12,139 nt of DNA from Sphingopyxis sp. (GTDB lineage: Bacteria; Pseudomonadota; Alphaproteobacteria; Sphingomonadales; Sphingomonadaceae). Numbering within the stretch: the stretch's first letter is position 1; every line of letters begins with the position of its first letter. The translations under genes and the position numbers were made by a program. The stretch covers positions 1 to 12,139 of the forward strand of contig JAHCKJ010000038.1 in the NCBI GenBank assembly GCA_026125835.1. Reading direction: 5' to 3'. The notes below the pieces were generated by a model that searched no databases, was not told the DNA's origin, and was given only the letters and a program-made list of their open reading frames with translations. Of this stretch, positions 1 through 6,316 are shown piece after piece.

Positions 1-447
1 CTCTGGGGCTTTGTACCGCTGGTGCTGTCGATCATGTTGACCGCGCTGGTGCTGGCCTTGCCCGCATCGCCCAAGATGGAGGCCGAGCGGTTGGCGGCGT
101 TCGACACAATTCTTGGCCAGAGTCCGCGCCTGATGGCGGCGGGGATCGTCGCTTATGGCACCTCGCAATTTCTGAACGTCACGATCTTCAGCAAACTGCG
201 CGGGCGCAAAGGCGCGGGAACGGGCACGACATGGCTCGCGATCCGCGGCGCGATCGCCAGCGCCTTGAGCCAGATCGTCGATACCCTGCTGTTCGTGACG
301 ATCGCCTTTTACGGCGTGTTCCCGATCGCCAATCTGATGGGCGGTCAGATGCTGGCCAAGGTCGCGCTGTCGATCGCGGTCATCCCCTTTGTCATCACCG
401 GGCTGGTCGCGCTGGGCCGCAGCCTCGATGCAAAGAATGGCGGATGA
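1..447 (+). CDS. yhhQ: Queuosine precursor transporter, YhhQ/VUT family (5' end missing)
   Basis: Inner-membrane transporter of the VUT/YhhQ family, which salvages 7-deazaguanine precursors for queuosine modification of tRNA. The frame is open from base 1 and runs 148 codons to TGA, so the N-terminal part lies outside the window; the GTG at base 22 is only an internal codon. Family signs visible are SQFLNVTIF followed by a basic loop (KLRGRKG), then IRGAIASALSQIVDTLLF and IAFYGVFP, and a final hydrophobic segment ending in a LGRSL-like tail. Three to four membrane segments are visible. The stop overlaps the argB start as ATGA. Family assignment is from remembered motifs; substrate specificity (preQ0 or preQ1) cannot be read from the sequence. 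Confidence 0.85.
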   Translation, partial: LWGFVPLVLSIMLTALVLALPASPKMEAERLAAFDTILGQSPRLMAAGIVAYGTSQFLNVTIFSKLRGRKGAGTGTTWLAIRGAIASALSQIVDTLLFVTIAFYGVFPIANLMGGQMLAKVALSIAVIPFVITGLVALGRSLDAKNGG

Positions 448-1352
448 TGGCGATGACCGACCCGTCGAAAATGCCCGACCTGCTCGCCAAGGCCGAAACG
501 CTCGTTGAGGCATTGCCTTATCTGCAGCGTTATGCGGGGCAGACCTTCGTGATCAAATATGGCGGCCATGCGATGGGCGATCCCGAGGCGCAGCGCGATT
601 TTGCCGAGGATGTCGTGCTGCTCAAGGCGGTCGGCATCAATCCGGTCGTCGTGCATGGCGGCGGGCCGCAGATCGGCGCGATGCTGAAGCAGTTGGGGAT
701 CGAGTCGACCTTTGTCGGCGGGCTGCGCGTCACCGACGCGGCGACCGCCGAGGTTGCCGAGATGGTGCTGGCGGGCAAGATCAACAAGGAAATCGTCGGC
801 TGGATCGCGGGTCTCGGCGGGCGGGCGGTCGGCATTTCGGGCAAAGACGCCAATCTGGTGCTCGCCGAAAAGGTCGGCCGGACCGAGCCCGACCCCAATT
901 CGGGGATCGAGCGGCACGTCGACCTGGGCTTTGTCGGCGAGCCGGTTGCGGTCGACCCGACCATTTTGACCAACCTGGCCAACGACAATTTCATTCCGGT
1001 GGTCGCGCCGGTGGCGCTGGGCGCCGACGGTGCGACCTATAATATCAACGCCGACACGATGGCGGGGGCGATTGCGGGAGCGCTCGGCGCCAAGCGCTTT
1101 TTCCTGCTCACCGACGTCGCGGGGGTGCTCGACAAGGAGAAGAACCTTCTGACCGATCTCGACCGCGCGGCGATCGACGCGCTCAAGGCCGATGAAACGA
1201 TCACCGGCGGGATGATACCGAAAGTCGAAACCTGCGTCGCCGCGGTCGATGCCGGGGTCGAGGCGGCGGTCATCCTCGACGGGCGGATTCCGCACGCGAT
1301 GCTGCTCGAAATTTTCACCGCAAGGGGTGCGGGGACGCTCATTCACCGCTAA
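444..1352 (+). CDS. argB: Acetylglutamate kinase (N-acetyl-L-glutamate 5-phosphotransferase)
   Basis: Cytoplasmic enzyme of arginine synthesis that phosphorylates N-acetylglutamate with ATP. The 302-residue product shows amino-acid-kinase motifs: IKYGGHAMGD with Lys38, the glycine-rich VVVHGGGPQIG (68-78), NINADTMAGAIAGALGA, LLTDVAGVLD and the late GGMIPKVETC. A helix of about 25 residues before the first strand (LLAKAETLVEALPYLQRY) is the N-terminal extension known from hexameric, arginine-inhibited kinases, so feedback inhibition by arginine is likely (inference). The start is uncertain: ATG occurs at 444, 447 and 453. The 444 ATG overlaps the upstream stop by 4 nt; the 453 ATG gives the common family start MTDP and lies 8 nt after GGCGGA. 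Only argB of the arginine pathway is here. Confidence 0.96.
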   Translation: MMAMTDPSKMPDLLAKAETLVEALPYLQRYAGQTFVIKYGGHAMGDPEAQRDFAEDVVLLKAVGINPVVVHGGGPQIGAMLKQLGIESTFVGGLRVTDAATAEVAEMVLAGKINKEIVGWIAGLGGRAVGISGKDANLVLAEKVGRTEPDPNSGIERHVDLGFVGEPVAVDPTILTNLANDNFIPVVAPVALGADGATYNINADTMAGAIAGALGAKRFFLLTDVAGVLDKEKNLLTDLDRAAIDALKADETITGGMIPKVETCVAAVDAGVEAAVILDGRIPHAMLLEIFTARGAGTLIHR

Positions 1353-1387
1353 GACGCCCGACAGACCCGCTTTACGGAGATACCGCC

Positions 1388-1696
1388 TTGTTTCTCATGT
1401 TCCTCCAGATCGTCCACATCATCCTGACGGTCCTGTGGTGGTTCATCATCGCGCAGGCGGTGATGTCGTGGCTGATCGCGTTCAACGTCATCAACACGCA
1501 CAATGATTTCGTCAACCAGCTGTGGACGGTGCTCGACCGGATCACCGAGCCGCTGTACCGGCCCTTCCGCCGCATCATGCCCGATTTCGGCGGACTCGAC
1601 CTGACCCCGATGCTGGTGCTCATCCTGATCATCATCATCGACGGGCCGGTGCTCAGCTATCTGGCGCGCGTCGCCTATGCCAACGGCATGGCGTGA
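1388..1696 (+). CDS. yggT: YggT family integral membrane protein
   Basis: Small membrane protein of 102 residues with two hydrophobic segments, about residues 5-30 and 72-95. Between them is the family signature DRITEPLYRPFRRIMPDFGG and then LDLTPMLVLI, typical of YggT/Ycf19-like proteins. The biochemical role is not settled; relatives have been tied to osmotic or cation stress and to membrane organisation. I chose the TTG at 1388 because GGAGA at 1376-1380 lies 7 nt before it. The first ATG (1397) is 16 nt from that site and would give a protein 3 residues shorter. It follows argB by 35 nt, and its TGA shares one base with the folD ATG, so the two should be translationally coupled. Confidence 0.88.
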   Translation: MFLMFLQIVHIILTVLWWFIIAQAVMSWLIAFNVINTHNDFVNQLWTVLDRITEPLYRPFRRIMPDFGGLDLTPMLVLILIIIIDGPVLSYLARVAYANGMA

Positions 1697-2601
1697 TGAC
1701 GGTCGATACCGCCGCGCATGTGATTGACGGCAAGGCATTCGCCGCGGGCCTGCGCGCGCGGATCGCCGATGCTGTCCCGGCCTTTGTCGCCGCCACCGGG
1801 CGCGCACCCGGGCTGGCGGTCGTGTTGGTCGGCGACGATCCGGCGAGCGCGGTCTATGTGGGCTCAAAGGGCAAGGCGACGGTCGCCGCCGGGATGGAAA
1901 GCTTCGAGCATCGCCTGCCCGCGACCGCGACGCAGACCGAGGTCGAAGGACTGCTGGCGCAGCTCAACGCCGATGACGCGGTCGACGGCATATTGCTGCA
2001 ACTGCCGCTCCCCGGCCATCTCGACGAACAGGCGGCGGTTGCGACGATCGACCCCGACAAGGATGTCGACGGGCTGACCCCGGTCAGCGCCGGGCATCTC
2101 GCGCTCGGTATCCCGGGGATGGTGCCGTGCACCCCTTATGGCTGTCTGTTGCTGCTCCAGGACCGGCTCGGCGACCTCAGCGGCAAGGACGCGATCGTCG
2201 TCGGCCGCTCGATCCTGGTCGGCAAGCCGATGGGGCAATTGCTGCTGGGAGCGAATTGTACGGTCACGATGGCGCACAGCCGCACCCGCGACCTGCCCGA
2301 CTTGGTCCGCCGCGCCGATATCGTCGTGGCGGCGGTCGGCCGCGCCGAAATGGTCAAGGGCGACTGGATCAAGCCGGGTGCCGTGGTGATCGACGTCGGG
2401 ATCAATCGCCTGCCCCCCGCCGATGGCGCGGCCAAGGGGCGTCTGGTCGGCGATGTCGACTATGCCGAGGTGCGGGCGCTGGCGTCGGCGATCACCCCGG
2501 TTCCCGGCGGGGTGGGTCCGATGACGATCGCCTGCCTGCTCCGCAACACGCTGGTCGCCGCGCACCGCCGCGCGGGGCTCGCCGATCCGGAGGGTTTCTG
2601 A
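1696..2601 (+). CDS. folD: Bifunctional methylenetetrahydrofolate dehydrogenase / methenyltetrahydrofolate cyclohydrolase
   Basis: Cytoplasmic one-carbon enzyme that interconverts 5,10-methylene-THF, 5,10-methenyl-THF and 10-formyl-THF using NADP(H). At 301 residues it has the usual FolD length. Motifs in order: VGDDPASAVYVGSKGKA, with Tyr54 and Lys58 at the positions of the catalytic Tyr/Lys pair; DGILLQLPLP (97-106); KDVDGLTP; PCTPYG; the cofactor-binding VVGRSILVGKPM (168-179); and PVPGGVGPMT near the C-terminus. The start is set by the one-base TGATG overlap with yggT, and its own stop overlaps the next start in the same way. 10-formyl-THF feeds purine synthesis; purD lies elsewhere in the window but in a separate, opposite-strand unit. 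Confidence 0.97.
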   Translation: MTVDTAAHVIDGKAFAAGLRARIADAVPAFVAATGRAPGLAVVLVGDDPASAVYVGSKGKATVAAGMESFEHRLPATATQTEVEGLLAQLNADDAVDGILLQLPLPGHLDEQAAVATIDPDKDVDGLTPVSAGHLALGIPGMVPCTPYGCLLLLQDRLGDLSGKDAIVVGRSILVGKPMGQLLLGANCTVTMAHSRTRDLPDLVRRADIVVAAVGRAEMVKGDWIKPGAVVIDVGINRLPPADGAAKGRLVGDVDYAEVRALASAITPVPGGVGPMTIACLLRNTLVAAHRRAGLADPEGF

Positions 2602-3278
2602 TGCGCCACCTGCTCGCCGTCGCGCTGGGTTTGTCGCTGCTCGTAGGCTGTACGTCGCAATATCCGGAAGATCTGCGCAACCGGCCGCTCGGCCCCAACC
2701 CGAGCGCCTTTATCGCGGCCGAGATCGGCTTTGCGCGGCTCGCACAGCAAAAGGGGCAGTGGACGGCGTTTCGCGAAACCGCGCATCCCGACGCTGTGAT
2801 GTTCGTGCCGCAGCGGGTAAAGGCGCGCGACTGGCTGCGTACGCAGCAGGATCCGGCCGAAGCGGTCAAGTGGCAGCCGCATGCGGTTTTCGTCAGCTGC
2901 GACGGTAACAGCGGCGCGACCACCGGCGCATGGCAAAAGGGGCCGGCGCACGGCTATTTCAGCACGGTCTGGATGCGCGATCCGCGGACGGGCAAGATCA
3001 ACTGGATTCTCGACCATGCCGACGGACTGGCTGCGCCGCGCAAAGCGCCCGACTTTATCGATTCGAAGCAGGCGGTTTGCGGTTCGCGGCCCGCGGTGCC
3101 GATCGAGGCGGGCGCCGAAGGCGACGACATGGCGGTCGGCCTGTCGCCCGACCAGACGCTCAGCTGGACCTCGACCGTGCGCGCCGACAAGTCACGGCAA
3201 ATCACGGTCCGGATGTGGGACGGCAGCACCATGGCGACGGTGATCGACGACCGGGTTGCGGCGCCGAAACAGCCATGA
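2601..3278 (+). CDS. Uncharacterised lipoprotein, possibly NTF2/SnoaL-like
   Basis: I do not recognise a named family. The 225-residue product begins with a short lipoprotein signal, MRHLLAVALGLSLLVGC, with lipobox LVGC and Cys17 as the predicted lipidated residue, so it should be membrane-anchored and face the periplasm. Residues about 35-150 have the pattern of an NTF2/SnoaL-like domain: a first helix (FIAAEIGFARLAQQKGQW), then DAVMFVPQRV, a WQPHAVFVSCDG strand, GYFSTVWMR and INWILDHADG. This fold call is inference from pattern. Two further cysteines, C100 and C160, could form a disulfide in the periplasm. Residues 170-225 look strand-rich and are unassigned. Its ATG shares one base with the folD stop, and its stop overlaps marC as ATGA, so it is locked into the operon. 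Confidence 0.85.
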   Translation: MRHLLAVALGLSLLVGCTSQYPEDLRNRPLGPNPSAFIAAEIGFARLAQQKGQWTAFRETAHPDAVMFVPQRVKARDWLRTQQDPAEAVKWQPHAVFVSCDGNSGATTGAWQKGPAHGYFSTVWMRDPRTGKINWILDHADGLAAPRKAPDFIDSKQAVCGSRPAVPIEAGAEGDDMAVGLSPDQTLSWTSTVRADKSRQITVRMWDGSTMATVIDDRVAAPKQP

Positions 3279-3901
3279 TCGACCTGTTCATCACCGCCTT
3301 TGTGACGTTGTTCGTCGTGATCGACCCGCCTGGGTGCGCGCCGATCTATGCCAGCCTGACCACCGGTGCGGGTCCGGCGCAGCGCCGCGCGATGGCGATC
3401 CGCGCCACGTTGATCGCGGGCGGCATCCTGATCTTTTTCGCGATGTTCGGCGAGGCGTTGCTCAGCTTTCTGCACATCGATCTCGACAGCTTCCGCATCG
3501 CTGGCGGCATCATGCTGTTCATGATCGCGATCGACATGGTGTTCGAAAAGCGCACCGAACGGCGCGAACAGCGCGCCGAAAAAGTGGCCGCGTCGGATGT
3601 CGAGGATGTCTCGGTCTTTCCGATGGCGATGCCGATGCTGGCGGGGCCGGGGTCGATTGCCTCGGTCATGCTGCTGGTCGCGCAAAACAACGGGCTCGAC
3701 CGCGCATTCGTGATCTTTGCGGCGCTGTTGCTCGTTCTGCTCATCACGCTGGCGGCGCTGCTTGCGGCCGGACCGCTGATGCGGTTCATCGGCAACAAGG
3801 GCGAAGCGGTGATAACCCGCCTGCTTGGGGTGTTGCTGGCGGCGCTGGCGGCGCAGTTCGTCCTCGACGGGCTGAAAGCCAGCTTTCCAACGCTCGGCTA
3901 A
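3275..3901 (+). CDS. marC: MarC family integral membrane protein (UPF0056)
   Basis: Multi-pass inner-membrane protein of 208 residues, the usual length for MarC/UPF0056, with about six hydrophobic segments. Family patterns are the N-terminal FVVIDPPGCAPIYASLT, FRIAGGIMLFMIAIDM, a charged cytoplasmic loop (about 90-110, rich in E, K and R), FPMAMPMLAGPGSIASVML and a closing GVLLAALAAQFVLDGL. Despite the name, work on E. coli MarC did not support a role in multidrug resistance and the transported substrate is unknown. The ATG overlaps the preceding lipoprotein stop by 4 nt. It is the last gene of the operon and is followed within 3 nt by the A-tract of a terminator hairpin. Confidence 0.93.
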   Translation: MIDLFITAFVTLFVVIDPPGCAPIYASLTTGAGPAQRRAMAIRATLIAGGILIFFAMFGEALLSFLHIDLDSFRIAGGIMLFMIAIDMVFEKRTERREQRAEKVAASDVEDVSVFPMAMPMLAGPGSIASVMLLVAQNNGLDRAFVIFAALLLVLLITLAALLAAGPLMRFIGNKGEAVITRLLGVLLAALAAQFVLDGLKASFPTLG

Positions 3902-3903
3902 CC

Positions 3904-3942
3904 AAAAAAAGGGGCGCCACCCGCAGGTGACGCCCCGTTTTT
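3904..3942. terminator. Bidirectional intrinsic terminator between convergent genes
   Basis: The arms are GGGGCGCCACC (3911-3921) and GGTGACGCCCC (3926-3936), pairing over 11 positions with one C-A mismatch around a CGCA loop. A run of seven A lies just before the hairpin (3904-3910), and five T follow one base after it (3938-3942). The structure therefore has a T-tract on both strands and can end transcription of marC (plus) and of the OmpA-like gene (minus), whose stop codon lies 16 nt beyond the T-run. Confidence 0.92.
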
Positions 3943-3957
3943 CCACGGGAATGGAAA

Positions 3958-4647
3958 TCAGCGGGCGTTCACATCGGCCTGTGTGACCGGTGCGATGCGG
4001 ATTTCGACGCGGCGGTTGCACTGATAATCGGCTTCGCTGCGTTCGGGCGCGCATTTCAGCTGCGATTCGCCAAAGCCCATCGTCGCCATGCGGGCGCGCT
4101 GGATGCCGCGGCCGGCCAGATAGTCGGCGACCGACGACGCGCGGCGTTCGGACAGACCCTGGTTATAGGTTTCGCTGCCGGTCGAATCGGTGTGGCCGTA
4201 AACGTCGATATAGGTGCTGGGATATTCGGCCAGCGTCGCCGCCACATTGTCGAGGGCGGTTCGGAACTGTGCCTTCACCATCGCGCTGTTAAGGTCGAAG
4301 GTGACGTCGCCCGGCATGTTGAGCACCAGCTGGTCGCCCTGGCGTTCGACGTCGATGCCGGTGCCGGCGGTGCGTTCGCGCAGCTTCTTTTCCTGCTGGT
4401 CCATATAATAGCCGACACCCGCGCCGGCGACCGCGCCGATGCCCGCGCCGACGATCTTTTCGGTGCGGTCGCTGCGGCCGCCGATCAGGTCGCCGAGCAG
4501 ATAACCGCCCAGCGCGCCGCCGACGCCGCCGATCGCGGCTTTGGAAATGCGCCGCTCGCCGGTTTCCGGATCGGTGACGCAGCCGCCAAGGGCGAGGGCG
4601 CCCAGTGCGGCGATGGTGGTCAGCTTGATCGTCTTGATGTTCATCAT
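3958..4647 (-). CDS. OmpA-family lipoprotein with glycine zipper
   Basis: Outer-membrane lipoprotein of 229 residues, expected to tie the outer membrane to peptidoglycan. It has a signal peptide with lipobox LGGC (Cys23), a glycine-zipper segment of about residues 39-82 rich in GxxxG patterns (GGVGGALGGYLLG, GAGIGAVAGAGVGYY), a short charged linker, and a C-terminal OmpA peptidoglycan-binding domain of about 113-220. The domain shows VTFDLNSA, DVYGHTDSTG with the diaminopimelate-contact Asp154, LSERRASSVADYL and NRRVEI. C199 and C210 flank the last loop and could form a disulfide. It resembles YiaD/YfiB-type proteins. ATG codons at 4647 and 4644 both fit; the GGGAG site (complement of 4652-4656) is 4 nt from the first and 7 nt from the second, so 4644 may be the true start. 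Confidence 0.93.
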   Translation of the reverse strand: MMNIKTIKLTTIAALGALALGGCVTDPETGERRISKAAIGGVGGALGGYLLGDLIGGRSDRTEKIVGAGIGAVAGAGVGYYMDQQEKKLRERTAGTGIDVERQGDQLVLNMPGDVTFDLNSAMVKAQFRTALDNVAATLAEYPSTYIDVYGHTDSTGSETYNQGLSERRASSVADYLAGRGIQRARMATMGFGESQLKCAPERSEADYQCNRRVEIRIAPVTQADVNAR

Positions 4648-4666
4648 GTCGCTCCCTTTTTTGGCG

Positions 4667-4730
4667 GGCGCATCTGGTCCTTGCGCGGGCCGCCGTCCAT
4701 GCCGATAACATATGGCGGCGCATCTGGTTC
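4667..4730. repeat. Pair of 14-bp direct repeats
   Basis: Copies of GGCGCATCTGGTYC sit at 4667-4680 and 4717-4730 with a 50-bp period, roughly five helical turns. One copy lies in the predicted spacer of the OmpA-like gene promoter and the other in its leader. The arrangement would suit a paired operator, but a chance match or an old local duplication is also possible. Confidence 0.45.
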
Positions 4731-4735
4731 CCGAA
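4707..4735 (-). promoter_or_regulatory. Candidate promoter for the OmpA-like lipoprotein gene
   Basis: Read on the minus strand, TTCGGG (complement of 4730-4735) and TATGTT (complement of 4707-4712) are 17 nt apart, with the -10 about 60 nt upstream of the start codon. The -10 is a fair match and the -35 is weak. This was found by eye only. Confidence 0.25.
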
Positions 4736-4778
4736 TTGTGCTGAACCGCGTCTGATCGGGGCGTTCAGCGGTGGGCCA

Positions 4779-4806
4779 TTGTGCAGGGCGGTGCCTTTCG
4801 CATATA
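4779..4806 (+). promoter_or_regulatory. Candidate promoter for the CBS/CorC gene
   Basis: TTGTGC at 4779-4784 and CATATA at 4801-4806 are 16 nt apart. Transcription would start near 4812-4814, about 50 nt before the gene and almost at the ATG of the 17-codon frame at 4815. The match is modest. Confidence 0.3.
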
Positions 4807-4814
4807 GGGCGTTC

Positions 4815-4868
4815 ATGAACGATCGATCCAGGGGCGCGGCGCGGCGGCGCCCCGATACCCGCGCATGA
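4815..4868 (+). CDS. Possible 17-residue upstream reading frame (leader peptide)
   Basis: An ATG at 4815 opens a 17-codon frame encoding MNDRSRGAARRRPDTRA, with its TGA at 4866-4868 overlapping the next gene's ATG at 4865 as ATGA. AGGG lies 5 nt upstream of its ATG, whereas the downstream gene has no clear ribosome-binding site of its own. Six of 17 residues are Arg, including CGA and AGG codons that are little used in the neighbouring genes. It could be a coupling leader peptide. It could equally be chance, since short frames are common in GC-rich DNA. If the promoter guess at 4779-4806 is right, the mRNA would begin almost at this ATG. Confidence 0.3.
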   Translation: MNDRSRGAARRRPDTRA

Positions 4869-6187
4869 CGCCTTTCCCCTGGTCCGACGTCGCGATCATT
4901 CTGGTCCTGATCCTGCTCAACGGCGTGTTCGCCATGTCCGAACTCGCCATCGTGTCGTCGCGCGACCCGCGCCTGCAGGCCGCCGAAAAGCGCGGCAGCC
5001 GCGGCGCGACGATTGCCCGCCAGCTCGCGTCCGACCCCGGCCGCTTCCTGTCGACGGTCCAGGTCGGCATCACGCTGATCGGCGTATTGACCGGCGCCTA
5101 TTCGGGCGCGAGCCTGGGACGGCCGGTCGCCGAACGGCTGCAGGCGCTGTCCGGAATGGATGCGGCGACGGCGCTGACCACCGCCTTTGCCGTCGTGATT
5201 GCATTGACCACCTATGTGTCGTTGATCGCGGGCGAGCTGGTGCCGAAACAATTTGCGCTGCGCGCACCGGAACGGATTGCGATCGTCGTCGCGCCGGTCA
5301 TGTACTGGCTGTCGCGCATCGCGGCGCCGCTGGTGTGGCTGCTCGACACCAGCTCCGCGCTCGTGTTCCGCCTGCTGGGTCTGAGCCGCGAGTCCGAGGA
5401 TCGCGTCACCGCCGAGGAATTGCATCTGATCGTCGCCGAGGCGTCGAAATCGGGGGTGATCGAGGAAAGCGAACGCGCCATCATATCGGGGGTCGTGCGC
5501 CTCGCCGACCGACCGGTGCGCGAGGTCATGACGCCGCGCAAGGATGTCGACTGGATCGATATTTCCCTCGATGCGCGGGGGATCCGCGACAAATTGCTGG
5601 AAACGCCGCACAGCCGCCTGCCGGTGGCGCGCGGATCGGTCGACGATCTGGCCGGTGTGGTGCAGGCGCGCGACATCGCCGCGGCGCTGTTCAGCAGTGA
5701 CGTGATCGACCTGGAAAAACTGACCCGCCCCGCCAAGGTCATTCACGACCAGATCGACGCGATGGACGCGCTCGAGGCGCTGCGCGCCGCCGACGTGCCG
5801 ATGCTGTTCGTCCATGACGAATATGGCCATTTCGAAGGACTGGTGACCCCCGCCGACCTGCTCGCCGCGATTGCCGGTGAATTTGCGTCGGATCAGGATA
5901 TCGGCAGCGAGCCGTTCGTCATCGAGCGCGACGACGGCAGCCTGCTGATTGCCGGCTCGATGCCCGCCGACCAGATGGCCGAACGGCTGGGGATCGAACT
6001 CGGCGAAGACCGCGACTATGCCACGGCTGCGGGCCATGCGCTGGCGATCCTGAAGCGGCTGCCCAAGGAAGGCGAGAAATTCACCGACAAGGGCTGGCAG
6101 TTCGAAATCGTCGATATGGACGGGCGCAAGATTGACAAGCTGCTCGTGACCGAACTGTCAAAGCCGAGGAATGCCGACGAAGACTGA
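4865..6187 (+). CDS. Hemolysin-family membrane protein: CNNM (DUF21), two CBS domains, CorC_HlyC
   Basis: Inner-membrane protein of 440 residues from the CNNM/CorC (YtfL, YfjD, TlyC-like) group. Members are linked to Mg2+ or Co2+ efflux and, for YtfL/PaeA, to polyamine export; the hemolysin label is historical. The domain order is complete. A CNNM domain (about 5-190) has NGVFAMSELAIVSSR, an STVQVGITLIGVLTGAYSG stretch and GELVPKQFAL (123-132). Then follow the linker TAEELHLIVAEASKSGVIEE, a first CBS repeat starting at VREVMTPRKDV (218-228), a second around VPMLFVHDEYGHFEGLVT (311-328), and a CorC_HlyC domain (about 347-432) ending in FEIVDMDGRKIDKLLV. The ATG at 4865 has no obvious ribosome-binding site and overlaps a short upstream frame, so coupled initiation is possible. 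The ion or substrate cannot be deduced. Confidence 0.93.
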   Translation: MTPFPWSDVAIILVLILLNGVFAMSELAIVSSRDPRLQAAEKRGSRGATIARQLASDPGRFLSTVQVGITLIGVLTGAYSGASLGRPVAERLQALSGMDAATALTTAFAVVIALTTYVSLIAGELVPKQFALRAPERIAIVVAPVMYWLSRIAAPLVWLLDTSSALVFRLLGLSRESEDRVTAEELHLIVAEASKSGVIEESERAIISGVVRLADRPVREVMTPRKDVDWIDISLDARGIRDKLLETPHSRLPVARGSVDDLAGVVQARDIAAALFSSDVIDLEKLTRPAKVIHDQIDAMDALEALRAADVPMLFVHDEYGHFEGLVTPADLLAAIAGEFASDQDIGSEPFVIERDDGSLLIAGSMPADQMAERLGIELGEDRDYATAAGHALAILKRLPKEGEKFTDKGWQFEIVDMDGRKIDKLLVTELSKPRNADED

Positions 6188-6316
6188 TGGGGCGGATGCG
6201 GTCCGCCGCAGGGCTGGCTGACGTCGGCGAAGGGAGAGGCCCTTTGCCTTGTCATGCTGAAACAAGTTCAGCATGACGACCCTATAACCATCATGATTCG
6301 GCTGTCGGCGGGGCGC
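6188..6316. other. Convergent intergenic gap with hairpins
   Basis: Between the convergent CBS/CorC gene and the HhH-protein gene lie two small hairpins: GGCGGA/TCCGCC (6191-6196 and 6202-6207, 5-nt loop) and AAGGG/CCCTT (6230-6234 and 6240-6244). The longer dispersed repeat at 6251-6277 follows. None has a T-tract, so these are at best Rho-type or structural ends rather than classic intrinsic terminators. Confidence 0.5.
6251..6277. repeat. Dispersed palindromic repeat of the 'LKQVQHD' type
   Basis: A perfect 11-bp inverted repeat, GTCATGCTGAA and TTCAGCATGAC, flanks a 5-nt loop (ACAAG). From memory, this element recurs in intergenic DNA of sphingomonads and other alphaproteobacteria, and read in one frame it gives the spurious peptide MLKQVQHD seen in many mis-annotated hypothetical proteins. 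Its place between convergent stops suits a REP-like or terminator role. Copy number in this genome cannot be seen from one window. Confidence 0.8.

Larger units (their letters stand above)
4648..4864. other. Divergent intergenic region with direct repeat and palindrome
   Basis: This 217-nt region lies between the minus-strand OmpA-like gene and the plus-strand CBS/CorC gene, so it must hold promoters for both. It contains a direct repeat GGCGCATCTGGTCC at 4667-4680 and GGCGCATCTGGTTC at 4717-4730 (13 of 14 identical, 50 bp apart), a perfect 10-bp palindrome GTTCATGAAC at 4811-4820 and the palindrome GATCGATC at 4821-4828. Nothing ties these to a known regulator. Confidence 0.6.

Noticed and set aside
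345..1346. A 333-codon minus-strand frame antisense to argB
   Set aside because: Composition-driven shadow of argB with no recognisable domain or ribosome-binding site.
2954..4054. A 366-codon minus-strand frame antisense to the lipoprotein gene and marC
   Set aside because: It runs through the terminator and the end of the OmpA-like gene in another frame; its residues (R, H, D, Q runs) mirror GC bias and match no family.
4289..6037. A 582-codon open frame on the minus strand across the CBS/CorC gene
   Set aside because: It is antisense to a complete, motif-rich protein, its product is low-complexity Arg/His/Gly/Ala-rich, and such long antisense frames are expected in GC-rich DNA.
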